64,000 bases of DNA from the NCBI RefSeq assembly GCF_014203955.1, contig NZ_JACHKA010000001.1, positions 3,255,001 through 3,319,000 on the forward strand, given 5' to 3'. Position 1 is the first letter of the stretch; the number at the start of each line of letters is the position of its first letter. The translations under genes were made by a program, and so were the position numbers. This document shows positions 1 to 8,227 of the stretch, piece by piece. This stretch comes from Sphingobium lignivorans. GTDB lineage: Bacteria > Pseudomonadota > Alphaproteobacteria > Sphingomonadales > Sphingomonadaceae. The notes under the pieces are model-generated. The model ran no database searches and was not told where the DNA came from. It worked only from the letters and a program-made list of their open reading frames with translations.

Positions 1-961
1 CCGTGATGGACGTGAGCGTGAAGCGGTCGTCCAGTTCCAGATTGGCAAGGCCGGTTACGCTCCACACCTCCCGGTCGAGCCCGAGGGGCTTGCCGCCCTC
101 GAATCCTCCTGCTCCCGCGACCAGCGCCGCGCCGCTGTTGCGTCCACGGTCGCCGATCACCGCGCCGGTGGCCGGGTCCGTCGGATTATAGGCGATGGAC
201 TTGAAGGACGTCCCGGCCGGACGGTCCTTCTGATAATTGCCGATGAGATCGAACGTCAGCTTGCCGGCTTCCGCGTGCAGGGCGCCGCGAATGGCCTTGG
301 TGTCCGCTGAATTGAAGTCCTCGCCACCCAGCAGATTCTCGACATAGCCGTCGCGCTGGCGGACACGGCCGGCGATACGGATCGCGACATTGTCGCCGAT
401 CGGCGCATTGACCATCGCCTCGCCGATGAAGCTCTCGTAATTGCCGTAGGACAGGGCGGCGGCGCCCTCGATACGGCCGAGTTTCGCCTTGTTCTGGATG
501 ATGTTGACGGCGCCGGTCAGCGCGCCGCGGCCGTAAAGCGTCGATTGCGGACCTTTGGCCACCTCGACGCGCTCGATGTCGAACAGCTCGACATAGGAAC
601 CGCGCGATTTCGATATGGAGACGCCGTCCTGGAACACGGAGACGCGCGGCTCGTTTGTCGCCGCGCCACTATCGGACGTGATGCCGCGCATGACGAAGCC
701 GGGATTGTTGGGCGACTGGTTCTGCACCACGAAGCCGGGCACGAAGCGCGACAGCTTGTCCAGCTCCTGAAGGCCGAACCGGTCCAGTTCGTCCGCGCCG
801 ATGGCAGTGAGCGCCATGGGAACGGCGATCGGATCCTGCTCGCGCAGCTGCGCGGTAACGATGATCATGTCGGCATCGGCTGGCTCAGCCTCCGCACGGG
901 CCTGCGTGGCTACAAGTGTCGAGAGGCTGGCGCCAGCCAGCGCGAGAATCCGGAAGTTCAT
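1..961 (-). CDS. TonB-dependent receptor, N-terminal part (cut by window edge)
   Basis: An open frame on the minus strand starts with ATG at 961 and runs off the left edge without a stop, giving about 320 residues. It begins with a signal peptide (MNFRILALAGASLSTLVATQARA), then a short TonB-box-like stretch (DMIIVTAQLRE). A plug domain follows, with the family landmarks VPMALTAIGADEL, PGFVMRGI, VSVFQDGV, IERVEVAKGPQSTLYGRGALTGAVNI. A Shine-Dalgarno-like AAAGGGGAC lies before the ATG. It is an outer-membrane active transporter; the substrate cannot be told because the barrel is outside the window. A long inverted repeat sits upstream at 1053-1091. The family call is secure. Confidence 0.9.
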   Translation of the reverse strand, partial: MNFRILALAGASLSTLVATQARAEAEPADADMIIVTAQLREQDPIAVPMALTAIGADELDRFGLQELDKLSRFVPGFVVQNQSPNNPGFVMRGITSDSGAATNEPRVSVFQDGVSISKSRGSYVELFDIERVEVAKGPQSTLYGRGALTGAVNIIQNKAKLGRIEGAAALSYGNYESFIGEAMVNAPIGDNVAIRIAGRVRQRDGYVENLLGGEDFNSADTKAIRGALHAEAGKLTFDLIGNYQKDRPAGTSFKSIAYNPTDPATGAVIGDRGRNSGAALVAGAGGFEGGKPLGLDREVWSVTGLANLELDDRFTLTSIT

Positions 962-1052
962 GCGACTTGTCCCCTTTCTTTGGCAGGGGCGCTAGGCGCG
1001 ATCCGTGAAACATCGGTGACAGGTGCGAGACACGCAAATGACAGGTCGCGCC

Positions 1053-1091
1053 AACGCGTTCATGCCCGCACAAGTCGAGCATGAACGCGTT
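1053..1091. promoter_or_regulatory. Long perfect inverted repeat upstream of the TonB receptor
   Basis: Two perfect 13-base arms, AACGCGTTCATGC at 1053-1065 and GCATGAACGCGTT at 1079-1091, flank a 13-base spacer. The dyad lies about 90 bases before the receptor start at 961 and about 105 bases beyond the stop of the small gene at 1198. No T-run follows on either strand, so an operator fits better than a terminator. No regulator gene lies next to it in the window. Confidence 0.5.
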
Positions 1092-1197
1092 GATAATCGA
1101 GTGATTTTGCTCCGCCGGCGCGCCTGACTATATCAGCAAATGCGCGCGGTTGGCGCGCATGCGGATGGGCGGGGAAGCGTCGGGGACGCGACCCGCG

Positions 1198-1407
1198 TCA
1201 CCCCATGCCCGCTTCGTCCAGCCTGCGCTCTTTCTCCAGAGCGTCATGCTGCTTCTGGGCTTCGACCCGAATCAGGCGATCCGCCATGGCCTGCCAGGCC
1301 GCTTCGGCGCGCAAGCAGCGCTCCTTCACATTGACGAGATCGCTTTCGCGAGCGGCTTTGGCGCTTTCAGCGGCCCGGGAAAGATAGAAGTCGACGGTGG
1401 CGGACAT
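1198..1407 (-). CDS. Small hypothetical protein (69 aa)
   Basis: A 69-residue acidic/basic helical protein rich in Ala, Glu and Arg (begins MSATVDFYLSRAAESAKAARE), with no signal peptide or membrane segment. AAGGAG is placed well before the ATG at 1407, which supports translation. It lies 35 bases downstream of a second small gene (1443-1580) on the same strand, so the two probably form a transcript. I recognise no named domain. The heptad-like pattern suggests a short helical hairpin or coiled coil. Function unknown. Confidence 0.6.
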   Translation of the reverse strand: MSATVDFYLSRAAESAKAARESDLVNVKERCLRAEAAWQAMADRLIRVEAQKQHDALEKERRLDEAGMG

Positions 1408-1442
1408 GTGAGCGCTCCTTGCTGCCGGTTATTCGGCCTCGC

Positions 1443-1580
1443 TCAGTCGATCATCTCGGCAACGAGGTCCCGCAGCACATGGCGGGGCAAGATCGAAAGG
1501 TGCGGCTGATGACGCGAATGGTGCGGCCGCCGGCTGAACGCCGGTGCTGGCCGATGGGTAATCTGAAATTTCTTCTGCAT
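1443..1580 (-). CDS. Very small hypothetical protein (45 aa)
   Basis: ATG at 1580 is preceded by GAGG about seven bases upstream, and the frame closes at TGA 1443. The product is 45 residues, His/Arg/Pro-rich in the first half and ending ILPRHVLRDLVAEMID. That amphipathic helical tail looks like a structured small protein rather than random reading. It is followed 35 bases later by the 69-aa gene on the same strand, which has a strong ribosome site. No family is recognised. The reading frame and its signals are visible; the function is not. Confidence 0.5.
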   Translation of the reverse strand: MQKKFQITHRPAPAFSRRPHHSRHQPHLSILPRHVLRDLVAEMID

Positions 1581-1894
1581 TTTGATCCTCGGAGCCGTTT
1601 CCTTGAACGACCCTCTTTATTGGTATGGAACACCCCTTCAGGGGGTGGAAGGCGCCGGCAGGTCCGCTGGACCGCGCCCGGCGCGCGCTCGTCGGGGATA
1701 AGGTTCTCCGTGGAGCGCGGGAGCGGCGAGATCGTCCGGTTCACACCGGGAAATAATCGCCGATCGCCATTCGAACGAGGCAGCCGCGCCAGTCGGCAGC
1801 GCTGCGCCCGATCTGCTTGTGATCGCGACCGGAGGGACGGACAACCGCCCATCCGGCCGTAAATTTTTGCCGGGCTAGTGCCTCGGCGCCAAGC
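1581..1894. other. Non-coding stretch between small genes and the cold-shock gene
   Basis: About 310 bases with open frames on both strands but no credible start, ribosome site or recognisable protein. A short inverted repeat (CACCCC/GGGGTG type) occurs near 1627-1648. It probably carries the promoter of the two small genes at 1198-1580 and the 3' region of the cold-shock gene. No other feature is supported. Confidence 0.4.
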
Positions 1895-2101
1895 TCAGAC
1901 GTTTTCGAGCTGGGTCGCGGAGAAACGTCCGCGCTGGTCCTTCTGGACCTGATAGCTCAGACGCTGATCCTTGTTGAGCGTGGCCATGCCGGCCTGCTCG
2001 ACGGCGCTGATGTGCACGAAGCTGTCATCGCCGCCTTCGTCGGGCGAGATGAAGCCATAGCCTTTTTCGGTATTGAAGAATTTTACGGTGCCGATGGGCA
2101 T
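1895..2101 (-). CDS. Cold-shock domain protein (CspA family)
   Basis: A 68-residue single cold-shock domain with both RNA-binding motifs: KGYGFISP (RNP1) and DSFVHISAV (RNP2). It binds single-stranded RNA or DNA and acts as an RNA chaperone in the cytoplasm. I chose the ATG at 2101 (MPIGTVKFFN), the standard start for the family, with AAAGGA eight bases upstream. The longer frame reaching 2197 would add a 32-residue leader that the family lacks. The 2102-2360 gap upstream has no gene and probably holds its promoter and leader. Confidence 0.95.
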   Translation of the reverse strand: MPIGTVKFFNTEKGYGFISPDEGGDDSFVHISAVEQAGMATLNKDQRLSYQVQKDQRGRFSATQLENV

Positions 2102-2360
2102 GGAATTATTCCTTTGCATAGGAAGAAACCCGTCAGAACCCATGTCCTGACGGCGCTGGTCGAGTGTCAAAGGAAGAATCCGCGCTTCTCGCGTCAAAAT
2201 CCGTCGCAGGCGACGATAGCAGGGTCAAGATGGGCCCTCCGACGCGGAAAGTCAATGTCAGGGCTCGCATCGGCGCTCCACGCCGGCGATTTGCGGCCAA
2301 AGGGACGGGGTTTGCGCGCGGTTCGGCGAGACTGGAAGGCTATGTGCTGATGACCCGCTT

Positions 2361-3719
2361 TCATCCTTTGGCGGAACTGTTCCCATCGCCCACCATATCG
2401 TCGGCGAGTTCCAGACCCGCCCTTCCATCGGCTGCGGTGTGGGCGGGGGCTTTGGGGTGGGCGACGTACTCGGGCTCTTCCACCTCCAGCATGCCTTCCC
2501 ATTTCGTCACCACCGATGTCGCGATGGCATTGCCCAGCACATTGGTCGCGGTGCGGCCCATGTCCATGAAGTGATCGACCGCGAGGATGAACGCGATGCC
2601 TTCGACCGGCAGGTTGAACTGCCCCAGTGTCGCGGCGACCACCACCAGGCTCGCCCGCGGCACCGCGGCGATCCCCTTGCTCGTCACCATCAGCACCAGC
2701 AGGATGGTGATCTGCGTGAGGATGGGGAGATCGATGCCATAGGCCTGCGCGATGAAGATCGTCGCAAAGCTCGCATACATCATCGAGCCGTCGAGATTGA
2801 AGCTGTAGCCCAGCGGCAGCACGAAGCTGTAGATGCGGCGCGGCACGCCGAACCGGTCGAGCTGCTCCAGCATCTTGGGATAGGCCGCTTCCGAGGACGC
2901 GGTGGAGAAGGCCAGCAGCACCGGCTCGCGTACATAGCGCAGCAGCGTGAGGATGCGCCGCCCCAGGAAGAAGGCGCCGGCCAGGATCAGCAGCCCCCAC
3001 AGGAGGAACAGCGCGATGTAGAACTCGCCGACCAGCTCGCCATAGGTCAGCAGCACGCCGGGCCCTTCCCGCGTGATCGAAGCCGCCAGCGCGCCGAACA
3101 CCGCGATCGGCGAGACCCGCATCACATAGCCGGTCACCTGCAGCATCAGCTCGACCAGCGATTCCACCAGCGTGACGATCGGCTTGCCCTTCTCCCCGAT
3201 CGCGGTGAGCGCCACCCCGACGAACAGCGAGAAGACCACGATCTGGAGGATCTGGTTGTCCGCCATGGCCTGCACCATGGATGTGGGGAAGATGTGCAGG
3301 ATGAAATCGCGCAGGTTGAGCCCGCCGGTCTCGATGCCCATGCCGCCGGCCGCACCGGCCTCCGCCGCCGTGCGCGTGAGGTTGAGCCCCTCCCCCGGCG
3401 CCAGCAGGTTCACCATCACAAGGCCCAGGCCGATCGAGATCAGGCTGGCGACCAGGAACCAGCCGATCGCCCGTCCCCCGATCCGCCCCAGTGCCGCGCT
3501 GTCCCCCATATGCGCGATCCCTGCCACCAGCGTCGAGAACACCAGCGGCGCAATGATCATCTTGATGAGATGCAGGAACACGTCCGCCGGCAGATGGAGA
3601 TAGCCCGCTACCCGACCCGACAGCTCCGCATTCTCCCCAAACGCAAAATGCGCCCCCGTCCCGGCCGCCACGCCGAGCACCATGCCCATGATGATATAAC
3701 GCGTAAGGCGCGGTGCCAT
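2361..3719 (-). CDS. Dicarboxylate/amino-acid:cation symporter (DctA/GltP type)
   Basis: A 452-residue inner-membrane protein of the SLC1-like DAACS family, close to the usual length. It starts MAPRLTRYIIMGMVLGVAAG and has about eight membrane helices plus two re-entrant loops. The substrate and sodium region is visible in PLGYSFNLDGSMMY and VTSKGIAAVPRASLVV, and the final conserved helix in DHFMDMGRTATNVLGNA. It imports C4-dicarboxylates or acidic amino acids with sodium or protons. It stands alone between the cold-shock gene and the copper operon. Exact substrate is not predictable, so no symbol is assigned. Confidence 0.9.
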   Translation of the reverse strand: MAPRLTRYIIMGMVLGVAAGTGAHFAFGENAELSGRVAGYLHLPADVFLHLIKMIIAPLVFSTLVAGIAHMGDSAALGRIGGRAIGWFLVASLISIGLGLVMVNLLAPGEGLNLTRTAAEAGAAGGMGIETGGLNLRDFILHIFPTSMVQAMADNQILQIVVFSLFVGVALTAIGEKGKPIVTLVESLVELMLQVTGYVMRVSPIAVFGALAASITREGPGVLLTYGELVGEFYIALFLLWGLLILAGAFFLGRRILTLLRYVREPVLLAFSTASSEAAYPKMLEQLDRFGVPRRIYSFVLPLGYSFNLDGSMMYASFATIFIAQAYGIDLPILTQITILLVLMVTSKGIAAVPRASLVVVAATLGQFNLPVEGIAFILAVDHFMDMGRTATNVLGNAIATSVVTKWEGMLEVEEPEYVAHPKAPAHTAADGRAGLELADDMVGDGNSSAKG

Positions 3720-3746
3720 GCCTGTCTTCCCGTCAGCCAGAAGTAA

Positions 3747-3770
3747 CGCGCGGCCTTAAACGACCGCGCG
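3747..3770 (-). terminator. Hairpin downstream of copB
   Basis: CGCGCGG (3747-3753) and CCGCGCG (3764-3770) form a perfect 7-base stem with a 10-base loop, 72 bases beyond the copB stop. In the minus direction it is followed by TTACTTCT, only weakly T-rich. It may end the copper transcript before the symporter gene. Confidence 0.4.
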
Positions 3771-3841
3771 CCCGGTGCAAATGAATCAATTGCCGGTCAG
3801 TCCGCGCCGAGGCCCGCGCCGACGGGTTGTCGCCTGCGCCC

Positions 3842-4876
3842 TCAGAACCAGATGCGCAGGCCCGCGACGAAGCTCGTCGAAGTCGCCGCCTCGCCGTCCG
3901 CACGCGCCAGGCGCGCGGTCCGGCCGATCCTCGCTTCATGGGAGAGCCCGACATAAGGGGCGAACTGGCGGGTGATCTCATAGCGCAGTCGCAAGCCGGC
4001 TTCCGCGCTGCTGAAGCCAGCACCGATGCGATTCTCCGGGATGTCCTGAGCGGCGATGTCGAGCTCGGCCCGGGGCTGAAGCACAAGCCGCTGCGTGATG
4101 CGCTGATCATAATAGCCACTGAGCCGACCAAGCAGATCCCCCTTGTCCGACAGGAACAGGGCGCCTTCGATCTCGAACCAGTAAGGCGCGAGGCCTTCAA
4201 ACCCGACCACCGCATAGCTGCGCGAGGGACCGGGCTCGAAATCGTGGCGCACGCCGGCCTGAAGATTGAAATAAGGGCCGATCGCGCGACTGTAGAGCGC
4301 CTGGACCTCCGCCGCCTCGACGCACCCTTGGAACAGCCCTTCGCCTTCGGCCTTGACCGTCAGCCGGTTGATGTCGCCTCCGAACCAGGCTTCGCCGTCC
4401 CAATGATAGCCATCCCGCCCTTTCCGCGCCCGATATTCGGCCAGGTTCAGCATCAGGGTGGCAATCGTCTGCCCGCCGCTCTCGCGCATCATCATGTGGC
4501 GCGCATGCGCCATTTCCGCTGGGGGGAACTGGCGATCGGCATAGTGGTCCACGGGCGGTCTTGGCGCCGGTGCATTGCCCGCGGGCTGGTTGGTGCCGAC
4601 CGGCTCATCCGGGGACATGGCCGACATATCGTGCCCGGCATGGGCGGACGGCGCATCCTGGCCGTGCATCTTCCCATGCTCATGGGGCGGTTCGGGTTGC
4701 GCCGGCTTGTCGGGGGTGGTGTGATGGGGCTGGTGGCCCATGTCATGCCCGGCATGATCGCTGGCCGGCGGTGACGACATGCCGGGCATGTCGTGCTTGC
4801 TGTGATCCTGCGCAAAGACGGGTGACGCCAGCGCAAGCGCGACGGCGACCGGCAGGTGCATGGCGAGGCGCGTCAT
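3842..4876 (-). CDS. copB: Copper resistance protein B (outer-membrane)
   Basis: CopB family: a signal peptide (MTRLAMHLPVAVALALASPVFA), a Met/His-rich copper-binding segment (HSKHDMPGM, HAGHDMGHQPHH and similar) over about residues 22-90, then a beta-barrel ending in the aromatic WF expected of an outer-membrane protein. I chose the ATG at 4876 because it overlaps the copA stop in the ATGA arrangement and exposes a clean signal peptide. The longer frame to 4948 would put 24 unlikely residues in front. It is 344 aa and binds or sequesters copper with CopA. It is the last gene of the sigma/copA/copB operon. Confidence 0.93.
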   Translation of the reverse strand: MTRLAMHLPVAVALALASPVFAQDHSKHDMPGMSSPPASDHAGHDMGHQPHHTTPDKPAQPEPPHEHGKMHGQDAPSAHAGHDMSAMSPDEPVGTNQPAGNAPAPRPPVDHYADRQFPPAEMAHARHMMMRESGGQTIATLMLNLAEYRARKGRDGYHWDGEAWFGGDINRLTVKAEGEGLFQGCVEAAEVQALYSRAIGPYFNLQAGVRHDFEPGPSRSYAVVGFEGLAPYWFEIEGALFLSDKGDLLGRLSGYYDQRITQRLVLQPRAELDIAAQDIPENRIGAGFSSAEAGLRLRYEITRQFAPYVGLSHEARIGRTARLARADGEAATSTSFVAGLRIWF

Positions 4877-6783
4877 GCCGCCTCTCCCCGTGGCCGCACG
4901 CTCAGGATGCGCATCATGCCTGCCGCCATGTGATAGAGCAGATGGCAATGGAATGCCCAGTCGCCGACGGCATCGGCCGTGAAGTCCCAGGTCACGATGC
5001 CGCCCGGCTGCACGATCACGGTGTGCTTGCGGGGCGCGTAATCGCCATGGCCGGTCACCAGCTCGAAGAAATGGCCATGGATATGGATCGGATGGGCCAT
5101 CATGCTGTCGTTGATGAGCTTCACCCGCACCCGTTCGCCTTCCGTGAAGGGGATCGGTTCATGCACGTCCGACATCTTCTCGCCGTCGAACGACCACATG
5201 AAGCGCTCCATGTTGCCGGTGAGGTGAATGTCGATGCTGCGGGAGGGGGCCCGAACGTCCGGATTGCGATCCAGCGCCATCAGGTCTCGATAGACCAGCA
5301 CCTTGTGACCGACATCGGCGAGGCCCTGGCCGGGCTCGCCGGTCCGATCGACCGGCATGGGCGAGATCGTCTGCACGCCCGGCCCGCGCTTGACCTGCGG
5401 CGCATTGGCGAAGTCGCGCATGCTCATCGCGCTCATGTCATGGCCCGCCATCGCATCCCCATGATCCATCGTGCCGTGTCCCATCGTGCCGTGGTCCATC
5501 GCGCCATGACCCATCGCGCCATGATCCATTGGGGGATGCGCCATCGCAGAATGGTCCATGCCGGCATGATCCGGGGTCGATGCCTGCACCGGCGTGCTCC
5601 TGTCCGCCGTGGCCAGCTTGCGCGACGCATTTTGCTCCGCGCTCGGATCGACGCCGCGCGGCTTCGTCTCGCCGCCCATGTCCATGCCCATGTCCTTCAT
5701 GGTGGCCAGCGGGCGCTCGCGCAGCGCCGGGACCGGCGCCACCATGCCGATGCGCGGCGCCAGCGTGGCGCGGGCCATGCCCGAGCGGTCCACTGCCTCG
5801 CCGACCAGCGTGAAGGCCTTGTCCTCGTCAGGCGTAACGATGACATCGTAGGTCTCGGCGACACCCATCTGAAACTCATCGACGTCCACCGGCATCACAT
5901 TCTGGCCGTCTGCCTGGACGATCGTCAGCACCAGCCCCGGAATGCGCACGTTGAAGGTCGTCATCGCCGAGGCGTTGATGATGCGCAGGCGCACCCGCTG
6001 GCCCGGCGTGAACAGCGCGGTCCAGTTGTCGGCCGGGCCATGGCCGTTCACGAGATAGGTATAAGCGGCGCCAGTCGTGTCCGAGATGTCGGCGGGGTCC
6101 ATGCGCATCGCGCCCCAGGCGAGCCGGTCCTTGAGGGTCTGGTCGCGCTTGCTCAGGAGCCCGGAGAGTGTCTGGCGCTGGAAATTGAAGTGGCCGGGAT
6201 TGATCTTCATGCGGCGGAAGATCGTCTCCGGCGCAAGCTGGCTGTGATCGGACAGCACGATGACATGCTCGCGGTCGGCCCGGATCGGATCGGCGCCGGC
6301 AGGATCGATCACGATCGGGCCATAAAGGCCCAGCTGTTCCTGGAATCCCGAATGGCTGTGATACCAGTAGGTCCCGCTCTGCCGGACCGGAAACTCGTAA
6401 AGATAGCTCGAGCGCGGCTTGATGCCGGGGAAAGAGACGCCCGGCACGCCGTCATGCTCCGGCGGGACGAGCAGGCCGTGCCAGTGTATGGAACTCTCTT
6501 CATCGAGATCATTGAACACGTTGAGCCGGATGGTCTGCCCTTCCCGCAGACGGATCAGCGGCGCCGGCACCGTTCCGTTGATCCCGATCGCGGCCGAACG
6601 CCGACCGTCGATCGTCATCGTCTGCCGCGCGATGCGCAGCGTGATGTCATCCCCGGAAAGCGCCGGGAGCCCTTCGGAAACCGGCTGGGCCCAGGCGGGC
6701 ATCCACGCGGCGAGCGCGGCCGTGCCGCCGGCTGCCCCCAGGCCGCGCAGCATGGTGCGGCGATCGATTGTCGAGAAGGTCAT
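4873..6783 (-). CDS. copA: Copper resistance multicopper oxidase CopA
   Basis: A 636-residue periplasmic multicopper oxidase that oxidises Cu(I) and binds copper. It has a twin-arginine signal (DRRTMLRGLGAAGGTAALA), three cupredoxin domains, and all four copper-ligand blocks: HWHGL, WYHSHSG, HPIHIHGHFF and HCHLLYHMAAGMM. Between the second and third domains is a Met/His/Asp-rich insert (MDHSAMAH, MDHGAMGH repeats), typical of CopA. It starts 50 bases after the ECF sigma gene and overlaps copB by four bases. The start is supported by the intact Tat motif near the N terminus. Confidence 0.96.
   Translation of the reverse strand: MTFSTIDRRTMLRGLGAAGGTAALAAWMPAWAQPVSEGLPALSGDDITLRIARQTMTIDGRRSAAIGINGTVPAPLIRLREGQTIRLNVFNDLDEESSIHWHGLLVPPEHDGVPGVSFPGIKPRSSYLYEFPVRQSGTYWYHSHSGFQEQLGLYGPIVIDPAGADPIRADREHVIVLSDHSQLAPETIFRRMKINPGHFNFQRQTLSGLLSKRDQTLKDRLAWGAMRMDPADISDTTGAAYTYLVNGHGPADNWTALFTPGQRVRLRIINASAMTTFNVRIPGLVLTIVQADGQNVMPVDVDEFQMGVAETYDVIVTPDEDKAFTLVGEAVDRSGMARATLAPRIGMVAPVPALRERPLATMKDMGMDMGGETKPRGVDPSAEQNASRKLATADRSTPVQASTPDHAGMDHSAMAHPPMDHGAMGHGAMDHGTMGHGTMDHGDAMAGHDMSAMSMRDFANAPQVKRGPGVQTISPMPVDRTGEPGQGLADVGHKVLVYRDLMALDRNPDVRAPSRSIDIHLTGNMERFMWSFDGEKMSDVHEPIPFTEGERVRVKLINDSMMAHPIHIHGHFFELVTGHGDYAPRKHTVIVQPGGIVTWDFTADAVGDWAFHCHLLYHMAAGMMRILSVRPRGEAA
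5419..5570 (-). repeat. Met/His-rich repeat block inside copA
   Basis: This stretch encodes imperfect tandem units of the form M-D/G-H-G/S-A/T-M, such as MDHGAMGH and MDHGTMGH. At DNA level it shows as repeated CCATCGTGCCGTG/CCATCGCGCCATG units of about 12-15 bases. It is a copper-binding coding repeat, likely to vary in copy number between strains. Confidence 0.7.
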
Positions 6784-6833
6784 GAAAGATCCGATTCTGC
6801 TGTCCGGGCTTCATCCTCTACGCAGCCACGCGA

Positions 6834-7397
6834 TCAACCCCTCAACTTTTCCTCCAGCTTTCTGCGCGCGCGATAGAGGCGCGTCTCGACGGCCTTGTTG
6901 CTGATGCCAAGGGTCTGGGCCGTCTCGGTTTCGCTCAGACCCTCGATCGTGCGCAGGACGAGCACATCCTTAAGGCCGGCCGGCAGCGCGGCGATCGCGG
7001 CCATGGTCCGCGCCAGTTCTCGCCGCCCCGCGAGCAGCACGTCGCTGCGGGGCGCCGGGTCCACGACATCCAGCCCCTCCTCGATCGGCCGCGCAAAGGT
7101 GAAGAAGCGACGCACCGCGCGCCGCCGCGACCAGTCGCGCGCCTTGTTGACGGCTATCTTCATGATCCAGGCACGGAAGGATCGCTCCCCGTCATAGCGG
7201 GCCAGTGCGTTGAAAGCGGCGATGAAGGTCTGCTGCGTCAGGTCGATAGCTGCGTCGCCGTCACCCGTCAGGCTGCGCAGCAGTCGAAAGACGCTGTCCT
7301 GATGCCGGCGCATGATTTCGCTGTAGGCTGCCTGGCGCTTGCCGAGCGCAAGTGACGCCAGCTCGCCATCCGAACAGGCGGCAAGATCGAGGCTCAC
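6834..7397 (-). CDS. ECF RNA polymerase sigma factor (CnrH-like)
   Basis: A 187-residue sigma-70 family protein with region 2 (SEIMRRHQDSVFRLLRSLTGDGDAAIDLTQQTFIAAF, SFRAWIMKIAVNKARDW) and region 4 (GLKDVLVLRTIEGLSETETAQTLGISNKAVETRLYRARRKLEEKL). Its ATG overlaps the stop of the sensor gene (ATGA, 7394-7397) and it precedes copA by 50 bases. The Y-X-H gene order matches the cnr/ncc metal-responsive systems of Cupriavidus, in which the sigma factor is held by a membrane anti-sigma and released when the periplasmic sensor binds metal. By inference it drives its own operon including copAB. Confidence 0.9.
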   Translation of the reverse strand: MSLDLAACSDGELASLALGKRQAAYSEIMRRHQDSVFRLLRSLTGDGDAAIDLTQQTFIAAFNALARYDGERSFRAWIMKIAVNKARDWSRRRAVRRFFTFARPIEEGLDVVDPAPRSDVLLAGRRELARTMAAIAALPAGLKDVLVLRTIEGLSETETAQTLGISNKAVETRLYRARRKLEEKLRG

Positions 7398-7834
7398 CGG
7401 TCCTTGGCCGTGAGCGCCTTGACTACCGCCGCATCGAACTTTGCCGCCTGTTCGGGCGTGAGCACGGCGCGCATCGCGAAGATATGCTCCAGCGTCTCCT
7501 TCTGGAGCTGGCCCATGGCCTGATGCGAACGATCCACCGCCGCGGCGACGGCAGGCCCATAGCCATGTTCGCGCTCGATCGCTTCGGCAAGCCGCGCATT
7601 GTCCGCGCGCAGCTCGAGCTCCAGGGCATGCTTGCGCACCGCAAAGCGGCTTTCGATTGCTTCCATCCGGGCATGCTGGCGCGCATCGAGATCGAGGCCG
7701 CGATGAAGCAGCGCGTGTAGCTCGCTTTCGACGGGGGCCTGTCGGGAGATGAGCGCACGGCCCACGAAGGCGCCCGAGACGGCCGCGACAAACACGATCG
7801 CCACAATCAGGATCAGGCGCCGCAGGTCATTCAT
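7394..7834 (-). CDS. Periplasmic heavy-metal sensor (CnrX-like)
   Basis: A 146-residue protein with one N-terminal membrane segment (LILIVAIVFVAAVSGAFVGRALI) followed by a helical periplasmic domain rich in His, Glu and Met (ELHALLHRGLDLDARQHARM, HALELELRADNARLAEAI, HIFAMRAVLTPEQAAKFDAAV). This is the layout of CnrX/NccX, the metal-binding regulator of an ECF sigma system. Both ends overlap neighbours by ATGA (7831-7834 and 7394-7397), so the three genes are translationally coupled. Adjacent copAB suggests that copper is the signal, unlike the nickel/cobalt of the classical cnr system; that is inference. Confidence 0.8.
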   Translation of the reverse strand: MNDLRRLILIVAIVFVAAVSGAFVGRALISRQAPVESELHALLHRGLDLDARQHARMEAIESRFAVRKHALELELRADNARLAEAIEREHGYGPAVAAAVDRSHQAMGQLQKETLEHIFAMRAVLTPEQAAKFDAAVVKALTAKDR

Positions 7835-8103
7835 CGGGCCGTCACCAGAAGCGACGAGGGAGCGAGCGCAGGTGCCATTCCGAAGGGCGCAACGGACGAC
7901 GAAGGCGCCCCGCCGCCGGGAATGATCGCACCCAGCGCGCCCATCACCAGCGCGAGGCCCGTCACGGCACCGATGAAGCCGCCCGACAGCGGGGCGCTGC
8001 GCCGGGGTCGCGCAATGGCGTCCAGCACGGCGCTTTCCATTCCCGCCAGCCGCGGATCGGCAGGCAAGTCCCTGAGTTGCCGCAAGGCTGCATCGATATC
8101 CAT
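7831..8103 (-). CDS. Membrane anti-sigma factor (CnrY-like)
   Basis: A 90-residue protein: a short cytoplasmic N-terminal part (MDIDAALRQLRDLPADPRLAGMESAVLDAIA), one membrane helix (GFIGAVTGLALVMGALGAII) and a short periplasmic tail. CnrY-type anti-sigma factors have this build and sit first in the Y-X-H operon, as here. GGAG lies eight bases before the ATG at 8103 but only two before the ATG at 8109, so I prefer 8103; a start at 8148 is less likely. Sequence likeness to CnrY is low, as is usual for the family, and the call rests mainly on topology and gene order. Confidence 0.72.
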   Translation of the reverse strand: MDIDAALRQLRDLPADPRLAGMESAVLDAIARPRRSAPLSGGFIGAVTGLALVMGALGAIIPGGGAPSSSVAPFGMAPALAPSSLLVTAR

Positions 8104-8227
8104 CGTCATCACTCCACCGCCTGCACGCCTATACGCATCCCGGCGCAAAAGCCCTCAAGGGCAATTTTCGACAACCACGGCAAAGGCAGTTCCGAAGCCC
8201 AGGAGATGAGATGATATCGCCATGGGA

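Noticed and set aside
1451..1852. Minus-strand frame of 133 codons between the small genes and csp
   Set aside because: Arg/Pro/Ser-rich with no ribosome site; the 45-aa frame at 1443-1580 in the same stretch has a proper start signal instead.
5419..5570. Tandem short repeats, considered as a CRISPR-like or satellite array
   Set aside because: The units encode the Met/His copper-binding insert of CopA in frame; there are no spacers.
4561..6876. Long plus-strand open frame (about 770 codons) opposite copA
   Set aside because: Antisense to a motif-complete copA; the translation is His/Arg-rich shadow sequence with no domain or ribosome site.
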